Origin: Erythrobacter sp. HKB08
Lineage (GTDB): Bacteria; Pseudomonadota; Alphaproteobacteria; Sphingomonadales; Sphingomonadaceae
NCBI RefSeq assembly: GCF_004114695.1
Contig: NZ_CP035310.1
Coordinates: forward strand, 2,525,501-2,589,500
DNA length: 64,000 nt
Reading direction: 5' to 3'
Positions 17,948 to 26,354 of this stretch are shown here, in pieces. The notes under the pieces are model-generated. The model was not told the origin of the DNA. It made no database searches and saw nothing but the letters and a program-made list of their open reading frames with translations. The position numbers were made by a program, and so were the translations under genes. Within the stretch, counting starts at the first letter, position 1. Every line of letters starts with the position of its first letter.

Positions 17948-19564
17948 TCAGCTCGAGGCGTTCGTGACGAACCGCCCGAACTTCCCGCCGTCGGCAATCA
18001 CTTCGCGCGCGCAGTTGTGGCCCGGCGCGCCGGTTACGCCGCCGCCGGGGTGGTTGCCCGCGCCGCACATGTAGAGGCCCTTCACCGGGCCGCGATAGGC
18101 GCCGTGGCCGAGGACAGGGCGAGCAGACCACAGCTGGTCGAGGCTCATGTGGCCATGCATGATATCGCCGCCGACGAGCCCGAACTTGTCGTAGAGCCCC
18201 TTCGGGCTGAGGATCTGGGTTCCGAGGATCGAGGCTCGGAAACCGGGCGCGTGTTTCTCGACCGTGTCGATGATCGTGTCCGCCGCCGCGCTCTCCTCGT
18301 CGTCCCAGCTCCTGCCATCGGGCAGTTCAGGCGCGAATTGCTGGCAGAACAGGCTGGCGACGTGCTGGCCTTCGGGCGCGAGGCTGTCGTCCACCGTGCT
18401 CGGGATGAGCATTTCCACGATCGGCGCCTTCGACCAGCCATGCGTCTTCGCGTCGAGGAAGGCCTTGTCCATATAGTCCAGCGTCGGGGCGATGATGATG
18501 CCGCTCTGGTGGTGCTCGCCCGGCTCGGGCAGCGCGGTGAAGCGCGGCAGCTCGCTCAGCGCGACATTCATGCGGAATGTCCCGCCGCCCGCCTTGAAGC
18601 CGCGCATCCGGCGACGGAAATCCTCCGGCTGGTGGCTCTCGTCGAGCATCTTTCCGTAGAGCAGTTTTGGCCCGACATTGGCGATGACGCGATTTGCAGC
18701 GACTTCCTCGCCGCTCTCCAGCTTCACGCCAGCCACCTTGTCGCCGTCGACCAGTACCTGCGACACGGGGCTTTCGAGGCTGATCTCGACCCCCGCCTGC
18801 TCGCAGACCTTGGCCATGATCTGCGTGATCGTACCCATTCCGCCGACGCTGTGGCCCCAGGCGCCCTTCTTGCCGTTCACCTCCCCGAAGACGTGGTGCA
18901 GCAGGACATAGGCGCTGCCGGGCGTATCGGGCGAAGCATAGTTGCCGACCACCGCGTCGAAGCCGAAGGCCGCCTTCACCGCTTCGCTTTCGAACCATTG
19001 GCCTAGGAAACTGGTGGCGGACTTGGTGAAGAGATCGAGGATGTCGCGCTTCGCCTCGAGGCTCAGCTTCGCCATGCCCCAGCCCTGCGATGCCCCGGCG
19101 ATCAGCGTGCGCAGCCCCTCGCCGACGTTGGGCGGGCTCTTCAGCGCAAGGTCGCGCAGCACCTCGGCGACACCTTCCAGCGCGTCGTAATAGGCAGGCA
19201 GCACCTCTGCATCACGGTCGGAGAACTTGCGGAACTCCGCTTGCGTGCGATCGAGCCCGCCGCCGAGCTTGAGATAGCCGCCGTCTTCCTGCGGCAGGAA
19301 GTTCGAGATCGGCCGTTCGATCACGCGGTAGCCGTGATCGTGCAGCTTCATGTCGGCGATGACCTTGGGCTGCAGCAGGCTGACGGTGTAGCTCGCCACT
19401 GAATTGCGGAAGCCGGGGTGAAATTCCTCGGTCACCGCCGCACCGCCGACGACATCGCGCCGCTCGACAATGCGCACGCTGAGGCCTGCCTGGGCGAGGT
19501 AGAATGCACAGACGAGGCCGTTGTGGCCCGCACCGATGATGACGGCGTCGTATTGCTTGCTCAT
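17948..19564 (-). CDS. Phytoene-desaturase-like FAD-dependent oxidoreductase
   Basis: A 538-residue flavoprotein of the phytoene dehydrogenase/PYROXD2-like group. The N-terminal dinucleotide-binding motif IIGAGHNGLVCAFYLAQAG is followed by an acidic ribose-binding end (VERRDVVGGAA). The C-terminal signature GLYMCGAGNHPGGGVTGAPG closes the FAD site. It is not placed with carotenoid genes. Its ATG at 19564 overlaps the stop of the Rieske oxygenase as ATGA, so the two are translationally coupled and probably act on the same compound. In-frame codons upstream lie inside the Rieske gene and were discarded. Carotene desaturation is possible but not favoured by context. Confidence 0.87.
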   Translation of the reverse strand: MSKQYDAVIIGAGHNGLVCAFYLAQAGLSVRIVERRDVVGGAAVTEEFHPGFRNSVASYTVSLLQPKVIADMKLHDHGYRVIERPISNFLPQEDGGYLKLGGGLDRTQAEFRKFSDRDAEVLPAYYDALEGVAEVLRDLALKSPPNVGEGLRTLIAGASQGWGMAKLSLEAKRDILDLFTKSATSFLGQWFESEAVKAAFGFDAVVGNYASPDTPGSAYVLLHHVFGEVNGKKGAWGHSVGGMGTITQIMAKVCEQAGVEISLESPVSQVLVDGDKVAGVKLESGEEVAANRVIANVGPKLLYGKMLDESHQPEDFRRRMRGFKAGGGTFRMNVALSELPRFTALPEPGEHHQSGIIIAPTLDYMDKAFLDAKTHGWSKAPIVEMLIPSTVDDSLAPEGQHVASLFCQQFAPELPDGRSWDDEESAAADTIIDTVEKHAPGFRASILGTQILSPKGLYDKFGLVGGDIMHGHMSLDQLWSARPVLGHGAYRGPVKGLYMCGAGNHPGGGVTGAPGHNCAREVIADGGKFGRFVTNASS

Positions 19565-20748
19565 GCGCGGCTCCATCCGGCGGCGGGTCGATGTTCGAGG
19601 CGCGCCTCGGGAATGAGTTCGCGCACGCGTTTGCAGAAATTCTTCAGGCACACTTCCTTGTCGGACAGCGGCCCGATTGAGAAGCTGCGGCTTTCCATGC
19701 CCTGCTGTACGCGGGTGATCAGCGCGGTATCCTCCGCATTGACCTGCCGGTTGATGCGCCAGTTAAGATAGCGCGCGGCGCGCATTTCGCGTCGCCATTC
19801 GTAGTCGGGGGCGTCGGGCAGGACGTAGCTGATCTCGCGGATCAGGCACTCGGTCGGGCCGACGGGCAGCCACTGCATGAAATCGACCTGGTCGGGATAG
19901 ATGTCGAACGCGACATTGGGCCAAAGCTTGAAGTAGAGCCAGTGGCGCTGCCGATCCTCGGGCAGGTGCGGCACCGGGGGCAGGATGCGCTGGTACAGGC
20001 GCTCGGACCAGTTGTCGGACGCCTTGTCCATCAAATCGCCCCACATCCGGTCGACATGCGGCTCCGCCTCCACGCCGTAGCTCTTGCCGAACAGGCGGGT
20101 GAGGCCGGGATGGGCGACGGGGATGTGCAGGCCGTCGGAGTAGTTGTCGCCCACGTTCTTCCAGTTGACCGCGCGCGGGCGCAGGGTGACGCGGCCGAGC
20201 GCCTCCAGTTCCGCGAAGCGATATGGCGCGACCATGGTTTGGTAGGGGGCCATCATCTGCGCGACCGAGGGGCCTCCGTCGTCCTTCAGGCGCACGAAGA
20301 TGAAGCCGTTCCACACCTCGAGGTCCACTCGCGCCAAGCCGGCCTTGCTCTTGTCGAGCTTGGGATAGCTGGCGCTGTCGGGCACGCCGGAGAGCCTTCC
20401 GTCGAGTTCGTAGGTCCAGGCGTGATAGGGGCAGACCAGCTTCTTCGCGCAGCCGCTTGCCCCATCGACGATACGCGAGCCGCGATGGCGGCAGACATTG
20501 GTGAAAGCATTGAGCGCCCCGTCGCGGGCGCGCACCACGATTACGCTCTCGCCGATGTAGTCGAGCGTGTGCCAGTCCCCGGCGTTCGGAATGTCGCTGA
20601 CATGGCAGACGACCTGCCAGCTGGGCGCGAAAATGCGCTCCTTCTCGACCGAGAAGAACTCCTCGTCGGAATAGGTCCAGGCCGGCAGGCTCCAGCCATC
20701 GAGCGGATCGGGCTGAGAGTTATCATTGCTTTGGGGGCGAGTTGCCAC
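19561..20748 (-). CDS. Rieske non-heme iron oxygenase, catalytic subunit
   Basis: A 395-residue aromatic-ring-hydroxylating or demethylating type oxygenase. The [2Fe-2S] Rieske ligands are C86-x-H88 (VCRHRGS) and C106-x2-H109 (CPYHAW). The mononuclear iron site appears as DNYSDGLHIPVAHPG, with the bridging Asp and two His of the family. Translation starts at GTG 20748, preceded by AAGGAG at six bases. Its promoter region is only 36 bases long, shared with a divergent TetR gene and containing a palindrome. A ferredoxin/reductase partner is not encoded nearby; electrons must come from elsewhere. The substrate is unknown; the regulator and FAD partner suggest degradation of a specific compound. 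Confidence 0.9.
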   Translation of the reverse strand: MATRPQSNDNSQPDPLDGWSLPAWTYSDEEFFSVEKERIFAPSWQVVCHVSDIPNAGDWHTLDYIGESVIVVRARDGALNAFTNVCRHRGSRIVDGASGCAKKLVCPYHAWTYELDGRLSGVPDSASYPKLDKSKAGLARVDLEVWNGFIFVRLKDDGGPSVAQMMAPYQTMVAPYRFAELEALGRVTLRPRAVNWKNVGDNYSDGLHIPVAHPGLTRLFGKSYGVEAEPHVDRMWGDLMDKASDNWSERLYQRILPPVPHLPEDRQRHWLYFKLWPNVAFDIYPDQVDFMQWLPVGPTECLIREISYVLPDAPDYEWRREMRAARYLNWRINRQVNAEDTALITRVQQGMESRSFSIGPLSDKEVCLKNFCKRVRELIPEARLEHRPAAGWSRA

Positions 20749-20762
20749 GGCGCGCTCCTTGC

Positions 20763-20776
20763 TATACGGTCGTATA
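20763..20776. promoter_or_regulatory. Palindromic operator candidate between Rieske and TetR genes
   Basis: TATACGGTCGTATA is a perfect inverted repeat with six-base arms and a two-base centre. It sits in the 36-base gap between the divergent starts at 20748 and 20785. It must overlap the promoters of both genes, the standard position for a TetR dimer site that represses both. Confidence 0.65.
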
Positions 20777-20784
20777 ACAAGGCG

Positions 20785-21384
20785 ATGGAAAGACCGCAAT
20801 CCACCTTCACCCGGGCCGACCCGGACGAGCGGCGGCAGAGCCTCATCGAGGCGACTGCGCGCGTTCTGGCAGATCGCGGCGCAGCCGGGGTGTCGGTTCG
20901 GACGATCTGCGCCGAAGCGGGCGTCTCGCCGGGCTTGCTGCGGCATTATTTCGCAGGCGTGTCCGAAGCGATTGCCGAGGCCTATCGCTGGACCGGGACG
21001 AACATCGACACGGCCCTGGCCGCGGCCGTCGAGGCTGCGGGCGACGATCCGCGCGCCCGGCTGCTCGCCTACCTCGCCGCAAGCTTCCGTCCGCCGATCG
21101 CCTCGCCCGAATTGCTCGCGAGCTATGTCGCCTTCTGGAGCCTGAGCGGCAGCGATCCTTCCGTCGCTGCGGTGCGCGCGGAAGTTTACGGCGAGTTTCG
21201 CTCGGGACTGGAGGAGCTTATCCACGCCCTGCGGCCCGAGCTGGAGGACATGCGCCTCCCCGCCGTTGCGCTGACAGCGCTAATCGACGGGCTGTGGTTG
21301 GAACTCTCGCTCGGCAATGCACCCTTCACGGCCGATGAGGCCGAGGCGCTGGCGGAACGCTGGCTAGACGCCCTGCTCGGCTGA
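20785..21384 (+). CDS. TetR-family transcriptional regulator
   Basis: A 199-residue one-component repressor. The N-terminal helix-turn-helix reads VRTICAEAGVSPGLLRHYFA near residues 40-60, a pattern close to the BetI-like subgroup. The rest is the helical ligand-binding and dimer domain (ARLLAYLAASFRPPIASPEL). ATG 20785 is preceded by AAGG. It is divergent from the Rieske/FAD oxidoreductase pair with a 14-base palindrome in between, so it very likely controls that pair and itself. Its 3' end overlaps the convergent permease gene by 21 bases. Confidence 0.88.
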   Translation: MERPQSTFTRADPDERRQSLIEATARVLADRGAAGVSVRTICAEAGVSPGLLRHYFAGVSEAIAEAYRWTGTNIDTALAAAVEAAGDDPRARLLAYLAASFRPPIASPELLASYVAFWSLSGSDPSVAAVRAEVYGEFRSGLEELIHALRPELEDMRLPAVALTALIDGLWLELSLGNAPFTADEAEALAERWLDALLG

Positions 21385-22683
21385 GGCCGGCCCGCGCGCA
21401 TCCTCACGCCGCGCCAGCCACCACAGCGGCAGGCCGGCAACCATCAGCACGAGGCTCCATCCGCTCGCTTCAAGTCCCGCACCCCACAACGTCCAAAGCG
21501 CATACAGAGCCCCGACGAGTGCAAATCCGCGCGCCACCCGCATGCGCCATGCCGCCAGGGTGCAGGCGAGGTAGAGCCATAGGGCGGACGAAGTCGAAAG
21601 CAGCAGCATGAATTCATAGATACCCTGCATGCTGCGGCTCGAATTGAGCAACAGGCAGGCGGTCGCGACGAGGGAAGACGCGATCAGGGCGCGGCGCGGC
21701 GTCCCGCCATCGTCGGTCCGGCCCCACCAGGCGGGCAGCATGCGGCGATCGGCCATGTTGCGCGGCATCTCGCCCTGCATCAGCACCCAGCCATTGATCG
21801 CGCCGACGCAGCTGACGATGGCGAAGAGCGATACGAGCGCCGCCGCCTCCGGATTCCAGTAAGTCTCGATGAAGGTAGCCAGCGGCGCGGGCGAGGCGGC
21901 GACCAGTGCCTCCGGCAGCATCAGGGCGACCGCGCTGCATACCAGCAGGTAGACCAGCCCGGTCAGCGCCGTCCCCCACATGGTCGCGCGCGGGATATTG
22001 ACCTGCGGGTTTTCGACCCGCGCTGCAGCAAGGCTCGCGCATTCGAAGCCGAGGAGAGCGAATAGCGTGAGCGCGGCAGCTCCGCGCAGGTCTACCCCGT
22101 TGATCTCGCGCATCTCGAAGGGACGTATCTCGCCGCTGCCCGATCCCAGAACCAGTGCAGCGATCACGATAATTGCGATGAGCGGCAACAGCTTGAGCAG
22201 CACGGTGACGATCTGGAACCGTCCCGCCGCATGCACGCCGCGCAGGTTGATCAGCGTCATCGCCCACACCAGCGCGATTGCGCTTAGCGCCGGGGCCATG
22301 GCGGTTTCGCCGATGGCCGGGATGAACATCGACAGGTAGCTGACGCCAGCCACCGCGATCGATGCGACTGCGGTCCACACCGATACCCAGTACACCCACG
22401 AAACGAGAAAGGCCGGCAAGCGTCCGAAGGCCTCGGTCACGAAACCGGCCGGATCGGCGGCCAATGGCCGGCCCTTGGTCAGCGCGGCCAGCACCCAGGC
22501 GAGCACCAATGTGCCCGCCGTCGTGACGATCCAGCCGAGCACGGCATTCCAGCCGAACGGTGCGAGGCTGGCAGGCAGCAGGAACACACCCGATCCGATC
22601 ATGTTGCCCATCACCAGCGCGATCGCGGCATAGAGGCCGAGCTTGCGGCCCGAACCTTTCGCTGGCGCGCTAGTGTCGCTCAC
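21364..22683 (-). CDS. APC-superfamily amino acid permease
   Basis: An inner-membrane amino acid/polyamine/organocation transporter of about 439 residues with roughly twelve hydrophobic segments. The first helix carries ALVMGNMIGSGVFLLPASLA, the unwound substrate-binding helix 1 motif (GxxIGSGxF) of the family. The segment LFALLGFECASLAAARVENP matches helix 6 with the conserved FxGFE region. Neither available start has a good ribosome-binding site: GTG 22683 gives the expected N-terminus (SDTSAPAKGSGRKLG) and TTG 22740 is an alternative. It resembles arginine/agmatine-type antiporters, but the substrate is not certain. Confidence 0.85.
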   Translation of the reverse strand: MSDTSAPAKGSGRKLGLYAAIALVMGNMIGSGVFLLPASLAPFGWNAVLGWIVTTAGTLVLAWVLAALTKGRPLAADPAGFVTEAFGRLPAFLVSWVYWVSVWTAVASIAVAGVSYLSMFIPAIGETAMAPALSAIALVWAMTLINLRGVHAAGRFQIVTVLLKLLPLIAIIVIAALVLGSGSGEIRPFEMREINGVDLRGAAALTLFALLGFECASLAAARVENPQVNIPRATMWGTALTGLVYLLVCSAVALMLPEALVAASPAPLATFIETYWNPEAAALVSLFAIVSCVGAINGWVLMQGEMPRNMADRRMLPAWWGRTDDGGTPRRALIASSLVATACLLLNSSRSMQGIYEFMLLLSTSSALWLYLACTLAAWRMRVARGFALVGALYALWTLWGAGLEASGWSLVLMVAGLPLWWLARREDARGPASAEQGV

Positions 22684-22874
22684 GCTCAAACCCGGGCTAG
22701 GCGCGAAGCGTCGCAATAGGACGTTGCGCCCGAGTGGCAATCAACGATCTGCAATCTGTCGGTGGCTGGCAGGATCCCCTCCCCTCGCCGCTACAACCCC
22801 TCGCGTATCATGCGCCCCGGGTCAGGGATAGTGGCCCTGCAGCCCCGGACAGGAGTACCCGTGCGGCAAGTGCT

Positions 22875-23645
22875 TCAGAGCGACTGCCCGTCGTCGATGG
22901 TCAGCGTAGCTCCGGTCACATAGCGCGAGCGGTCGGATGAGAGGAAAATCACTGCGTCATCGAGCGCATCGATGTCCATGATGCGCCGCCGATGCCAGCC
23001 TGCGATCTGGCGTTTCCCGCCCTCGCTGTCGAACCACCCTCCGGTGAGCTCGGTCTGGATATAGCCGGGTTGTATGGTGTTCACATTGATGCCCTGGCGC
23101 ACCCATTCGCGGGCGAACTGCCGCCCGAGATGCGCAACGGCTGCCTTGCTCGCCGCGTAGGCGGCATCGCCCTGATTGGTCATTTCAGCGGTGATCGAAC
23201 CGATCAGGATGATCCGCCCCTGCTCGTTCTCGCGCGAACCGGCAGCGATCATCCGGCGGGCACCTTCGCGCGCCGTCAGGTAGACGCCCTTCAGATTGGT
23301 ATCGAGCACGCGCGAAAGGGCTTCTGCCGAGATGTCGGTCGAACGACCGGGCTCGGTCACACCGGCATTTGCGATGATCGTATCGATGGTCCCGAAGGCC
23401 TGCTCGGCCTTGTCGAAAGCATCGGCGGTCGACTGCTCGTCGGTCACGTCCATCGCGACCGCCAGCGCCTCGCCGCCCTGCCCGGAAATCCGCTGTGCCA
23501 GGCGCTCGATCCGCTCGACACGCCTTGCCGCAACGACGACCCGCGCGCCGTGACGAGCCAGTGCCAGGGCAAGCTGCTCGCCAATACCCGAGGATGCGCC
23601 GGTCACGAGCGCGGTCCTACCTTCAAGGTCGAAACTCAGGGCCAA
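22875..23645 (-). CDS. Short-chain dehydrogenase/reductase (SDR)
   Basis: A 256-residue classical SDR using NAD(P). The cofactor motif TGASSGIG appears near residue 15, with R-R after the second strand (VVVAARRVERI) suggesting NADPH. NAGV is the structural motif, the catalytic Ser is in ILIGSITAEM, and the Tyr/Lys pair is in YAASKAAVAHLG. The end SDRSRYVTGATLTIDDGQSL is typical. Translation starts at TTG 23645 because AAGGAGG lies just upstream; a longer open frame begins before it without coding character. The gene stands alone in a region of regulatory sequence. The substrate is unknown. Confidence 0.87.
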   Translation of the reverse strand: MALSFDLEGRTALVTGASSGIGEQLALALARHGARVVVAARRVERIERLAQRISGQGGEALAVAMDVTDEQSTADAFDKAEQAFGTIDTIIANAGVTEPGRSTDISAEALSRVLDTNLKGVYLTAREGARRMIAAGSRENEQGRIILIGSITAEMTNQGDAAYAASKAAVAHLGRQFAREWVRQGINVNTIQPGYIQTELTGGWFDSEGGKRQIAGWHRRRIMDIDALDDAVIFLSSDRSRYVTGATLTIDDGQSL

Positions 23646-23914
23646 ATCAATCCTCCTTCGTATCGTCGGGTGCCTCTTGCCGACTACGCCCGTTCGGCAG
23701 GCGCGTCGAACAGAATCCCTTCCGCTACCAGCCGATCGAACGATGAGCCTGCTTCCACCACGCACCATTCATCATCGCAGAGATAGCCACCCGCTTTCGA
23801 AGGAGAGAACGACCCGAAGCGTATCCGGGTCCAGCCTTATCAAATGTTGGGCTTCGGCTACCTGCCCCGCGAGTGTGCGGCGGGCCCTGAAAGGTCGGGC
23901 AAGAGGCTAGGAAT

Positions 23915-24007
<93 letters not shown>

Positions 24008-24165
24008 GCAAAAAGAAGCGCGGGTGCAAAAGACACCCGGTCGCATGGGGAGCGGCGCGATTAGCGGAGGGATTGCGGCTTGCCAAGCCCTTTCCTGCAC
24101 CCAGATGGGGACGGATTTGGCACCCCTATTGTTTCGCAGGTGCAAAACACCATATCCTGCCCGTT

Positions 24166-24546
24166 ATGGATCGCAGCCAGTTCTTTTCCCCGCAGGCGGG
24201 ACGCACCATCGAGGTGCCGCGTCATGCGCGGGCGCGGTTCGGGATCGGCGATGTGGTCAAGCACCGCATGTTCGACTTCCGCGGGGTGATTTTCGACATC
24301 GATCCGGTCTTCGCGAACAGCGAGGAATGGTACGAATCGATTCCCGAGCACATCCGTCCGCATCGCGACCAGCCGTTCTACCACCTGCTCGCCGAGAACG
24401 ACGAGAGCAGCTACGTCGCCTATGTCAGCCAGCAGAACCTGCTGCCCGACCCGGAAGGCGGTCCGGTCGACCATCCCAATGTCGCGGAACTGTTCGAGCA
24501 GTTTGCCAACGGCCGCTACAAGATGCGGCGCTCGCTGACGCATTGA
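24166..24546 (+). CDS. hspQ: Heat shock protein HspQ / hemimethylated-DNA-binding YccV-like
   Basis: A 126-residue cytoplasmic protein of the YccV/HspQ family. In enterobacteria it is a specificity factor for the Lon protease and binds hemimethylated DNA. The family core is clear: ARFGIGDVVKHRMFDFRGVI, IDPVFANSEEWYESIP, DQPFYHLLAEN and SYVAYVSQQNLL. A 20-residue N-terminal extension precedes it. ATG 24166 is the only start consistent with that core. It is monocistronic and converges on the ABC permease gene. Confidence 0.9.
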   Translation: MDRSQFFSPQAGRTIEVPRHARARFGIGDVVKHRMFDFRGVIFDIDPVFANSEEWYESIPEHIRPHRDQPFYHLLAENDESSYVAYVSQQNLLPDPEGGPVDHPNVAELFEQFANGRYKMRRSLTH

Positions 24547-24562
24547 TAGCGCCGGGCGCGGC

Positions 24563-25468
24563 TCAGTCCTTGAGCTTCCAGCCCGACTTCAGGACCTTGT
24601 AGACGATCAGCGCCAGCAGAGCGTTGAACACGAGCAGGCCCGCGCCGGCCCAGACGACCGGTTCGGCACCAGGCCCGATATCGCTCTGCCCGATGAAACC
24701 GTAGCGGAAGCCGGAAATCACATAGAAGAACGGGTTCAGGCGGCTAACCGCCTCGAACGGACCGGACAGGTTGTCGATCGTGTAGAACGTGCCCGACAGC
24801 AGCGCGAGCGGTGCGACGATCAGCGTCGTGACGGCAGCATTGTGGTCGAACTTTTCCGCCCAGATCGAGGTCAGCAGGCCGAAGAGCGACAGCATGGCGG
24901 ACCCCATCAGGCCGAACCACAGGATCGCCCACGGCGCTGCAAGATGCAGCGTCGCTCCGGGATACAGCACGATTGCCAGCGCGAGCGCACCGCCGACCAT
25001 GAAAGCGCGCGTGATCGCCGCGCCAACGATGCCGGCCATCAGCTCGCCTTCGGAGAGCGGCGGCATCAATAAATCGATGATGGTGCCCTGGATCTTGCCT
25101 GCAAGCAGCGAGAAGCTGGCATTGGCGAAGGCGTTCTGGATCATCGCCATCACGATAAGGCCGGGCGCGATGAAGTCGGCGAAAGGCACGCCGAGGACCG
25201 TGCGGTCTCCGCGCCCCAAAGCGACGTCGAAGATGATCAGGAACAGGATCGTGCTGACTGCCGGGCCCCAGATCGTCTGCGTCTGCACCTTGAGAAAACG
25301 CCGGACCTCCTTAATATAGAGGCTGAGCAACCCGATGCGGTTTATGCCGGTGAAAATCGGCTCGCCTCGGGGCCGGAACCGGCTTTCCCCGCCGGTCGTT
25401 TTCCCGACAAGAGCAACCTCGTCGGTATCCGGGTCGGAATTCATGCTGGTGCGGGCTTGATCGGCCAT
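24563..25468 (-). CDS. ABC-2 type transporter permease
   Basis: A 301-residue inner-membrane protein with six hydrophobic helices, the ABC-2 permease fold used for export of polysaccharide, lipid or drugs. Diagnostic segments are IWGPAVSTILFLIIFDVALG, FIAPGLIVMAMIQNAFANAS and LNPFFYVISGFRYGFIGQSD near the C-terminus. The N-terminus carries about 40 soluble residues. I place the start at ATG 25468; ATG at MNSDPDTD is an alternative. No ATPase gene lies beside it, so its nucleotide-binding partner is encoded elsewhere. It is divergent from gcrA. Confidence 0.88.
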   Translation of the reverse strand: MADQARTSMNSDPDTDEVALVGKTTGGESRFRPRGEPIFTGINRIGLLSLYIKEVRRFLKVQTQTIWGPAVSTILFLIIFDVALGRGDRTVLGVPFADFIAPGLIVMAMIQNAFANASFSLLAGKIQGTIIDLLMPPLSEGELMAGIVGAAITRAFMVGGALALAIVLYPGATLHLAAPWAILWFGLMGSAMLSLFGLLTSIWAEKFDHNAAVTTLIVAPLALLSGTFYTIDNLSGPFEAVSRLNPFFYVISGFRYGFIGQSDIGPGAEPVVWAGAGLLVFNALLALIVYKVLKSGWKLKD

Positions 25469-25553
25469 GGGGGCGCGCCTAGGGCGAATGACTTGTGCTG
25501 GCAAGCTGCATCCGTGCAGCGCCCGCAGAAACGAACGATTGGATCAAACACGA

Positions 25554-26243
25554 ATGAGCTGGACCGAAGAACGCATCGCCACCCTCAAGAAGATGTGGGA
25601 AGGCGGATCGACCGCGAGCCAGATTGCAGAAGAACTCGGCGGCGTGTCGCGCAACGCGGTGATCGGCAAGGCGCATCGCCTCGGCCTCAAGTCACGTCCT
25701 TCGCCGGTGAAGGCGAACGACAAGAAGGCGAAGAAGCCTGCTGCCAAGGCAAAGGCTCCTGCCAAGAAGGCTGCTGCACCCAAGGCGCCTGCCAAGAAGG
25801 CTACTCCGGCTGCACCGGCGCGCCCGGCGGCTGAGCCTGCGCCGAAGCCTGCCGCTGCAGGCCCGGCCAACCAGTCGCAACCGCTGCCCAACCCGACGCC
25901 CGACCTGCCGAAAATCGTTTCGGTCGGCCCCGGCGGCTTCCTGCGCCAGGGCCCCGGTGACCAGCAGGCTCCGATCCCGCCGGCACCGCCGCGCCGCCTG
26001 GTACCGGCCAAACCGAGCCCCGAGATCGCCGACAAGACGAGCCTGCTCGACCTGTCGGACAAGGTCTGCCGCTGGCCGATGGGCCATCCGGGCGAGCCGG
26101 ATTTCCACTTCTGCGGCGAAAAGGTGAACCCGGGCTTCCCCTATTGCGTCGAGCATTGCGGCCGGGCCTATCAGGCACAGCTTCCCCGCGGTGCGCGCCG
26201 GCCCCCGCCGCCGCTGCCGTTCGGCGGTCCGCGCGTGCGCTGA
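25554..26243 (+). CDS. gcrA: GcrA family cell cycle regulator
   Basis: A 229-residue alphaproteobacterial transcription factor. In Caulobacter GcrA binds sigma-70 RNA polymerase and activates promoters carrying CcrM-methylated GANTC. The N-terminal helix-turn-helix is intact: MSWTEERIATLKKMWEGG, then SASQ-like IAEELGGVSRNAVIGKAHR. A low-complexity Ala/Lys/Pro linker (repeats of KAPAKKA type, residues 60-110) and a Pro-rich stretch lead to the conserved sigma-interacting domain CRWPMGHPGEPDFHFCGEK with further Cys/His residues (YCVEHCGRAY). The linker is longer than in Caulobacter. It ends at a strong terminator. Confidence 0.95.
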   Translation: MSWTEERIATLKKMWEGGSTASQIAEELGGVSRNAVIGKAHRLGLKSRPSPVKANDKKAKKPAAKAKAPAKKAAAPKAPAKKATPAAPARPAAEPAPKPAAAGPANQSQPLPNPTPDLPKIVSVGPGGFLRQGPGDQQAPIPPAPPRRLVPAKPSPEIADKTSLLDLSDKVCRWPMGHPGEPDFHFCGEKVNPGFPYCVEHCGRAYQAQLPRGARRPPPPLPFGGPRVR

Positions 26244-26264
26244 CTTTCGAGATCACTTCAAAAG

Positions 26265-26297
26265 AGGGCCGCGTCCGATTGGATTGCGGCCCTTTTT
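26265..26297 (+). terminator. Rho-independent terminator after gcrA
   Basis: AGGGCCGC (26265-26272) pairs perfectly with GCGGCCCT (26286-26293) and is followed by a T-rich run. It is 21 bases after the gcrA stop and separates gcrA from modA. Confidence 0.85.
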
Positions 26298-26354
26298 CTT
26301 GCCGCGGGCCCCGTACCTCTCGACAGCAGGGCGAGTCTCGGCGAGACAGGCGCC

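Noticed and set aside
21364-21384. Overlap of TetR and permease 3' ends as a sign of misannotation
   Set aside because: Both C-termini are natural for their families; a 21-base convergent overlap is plausible.
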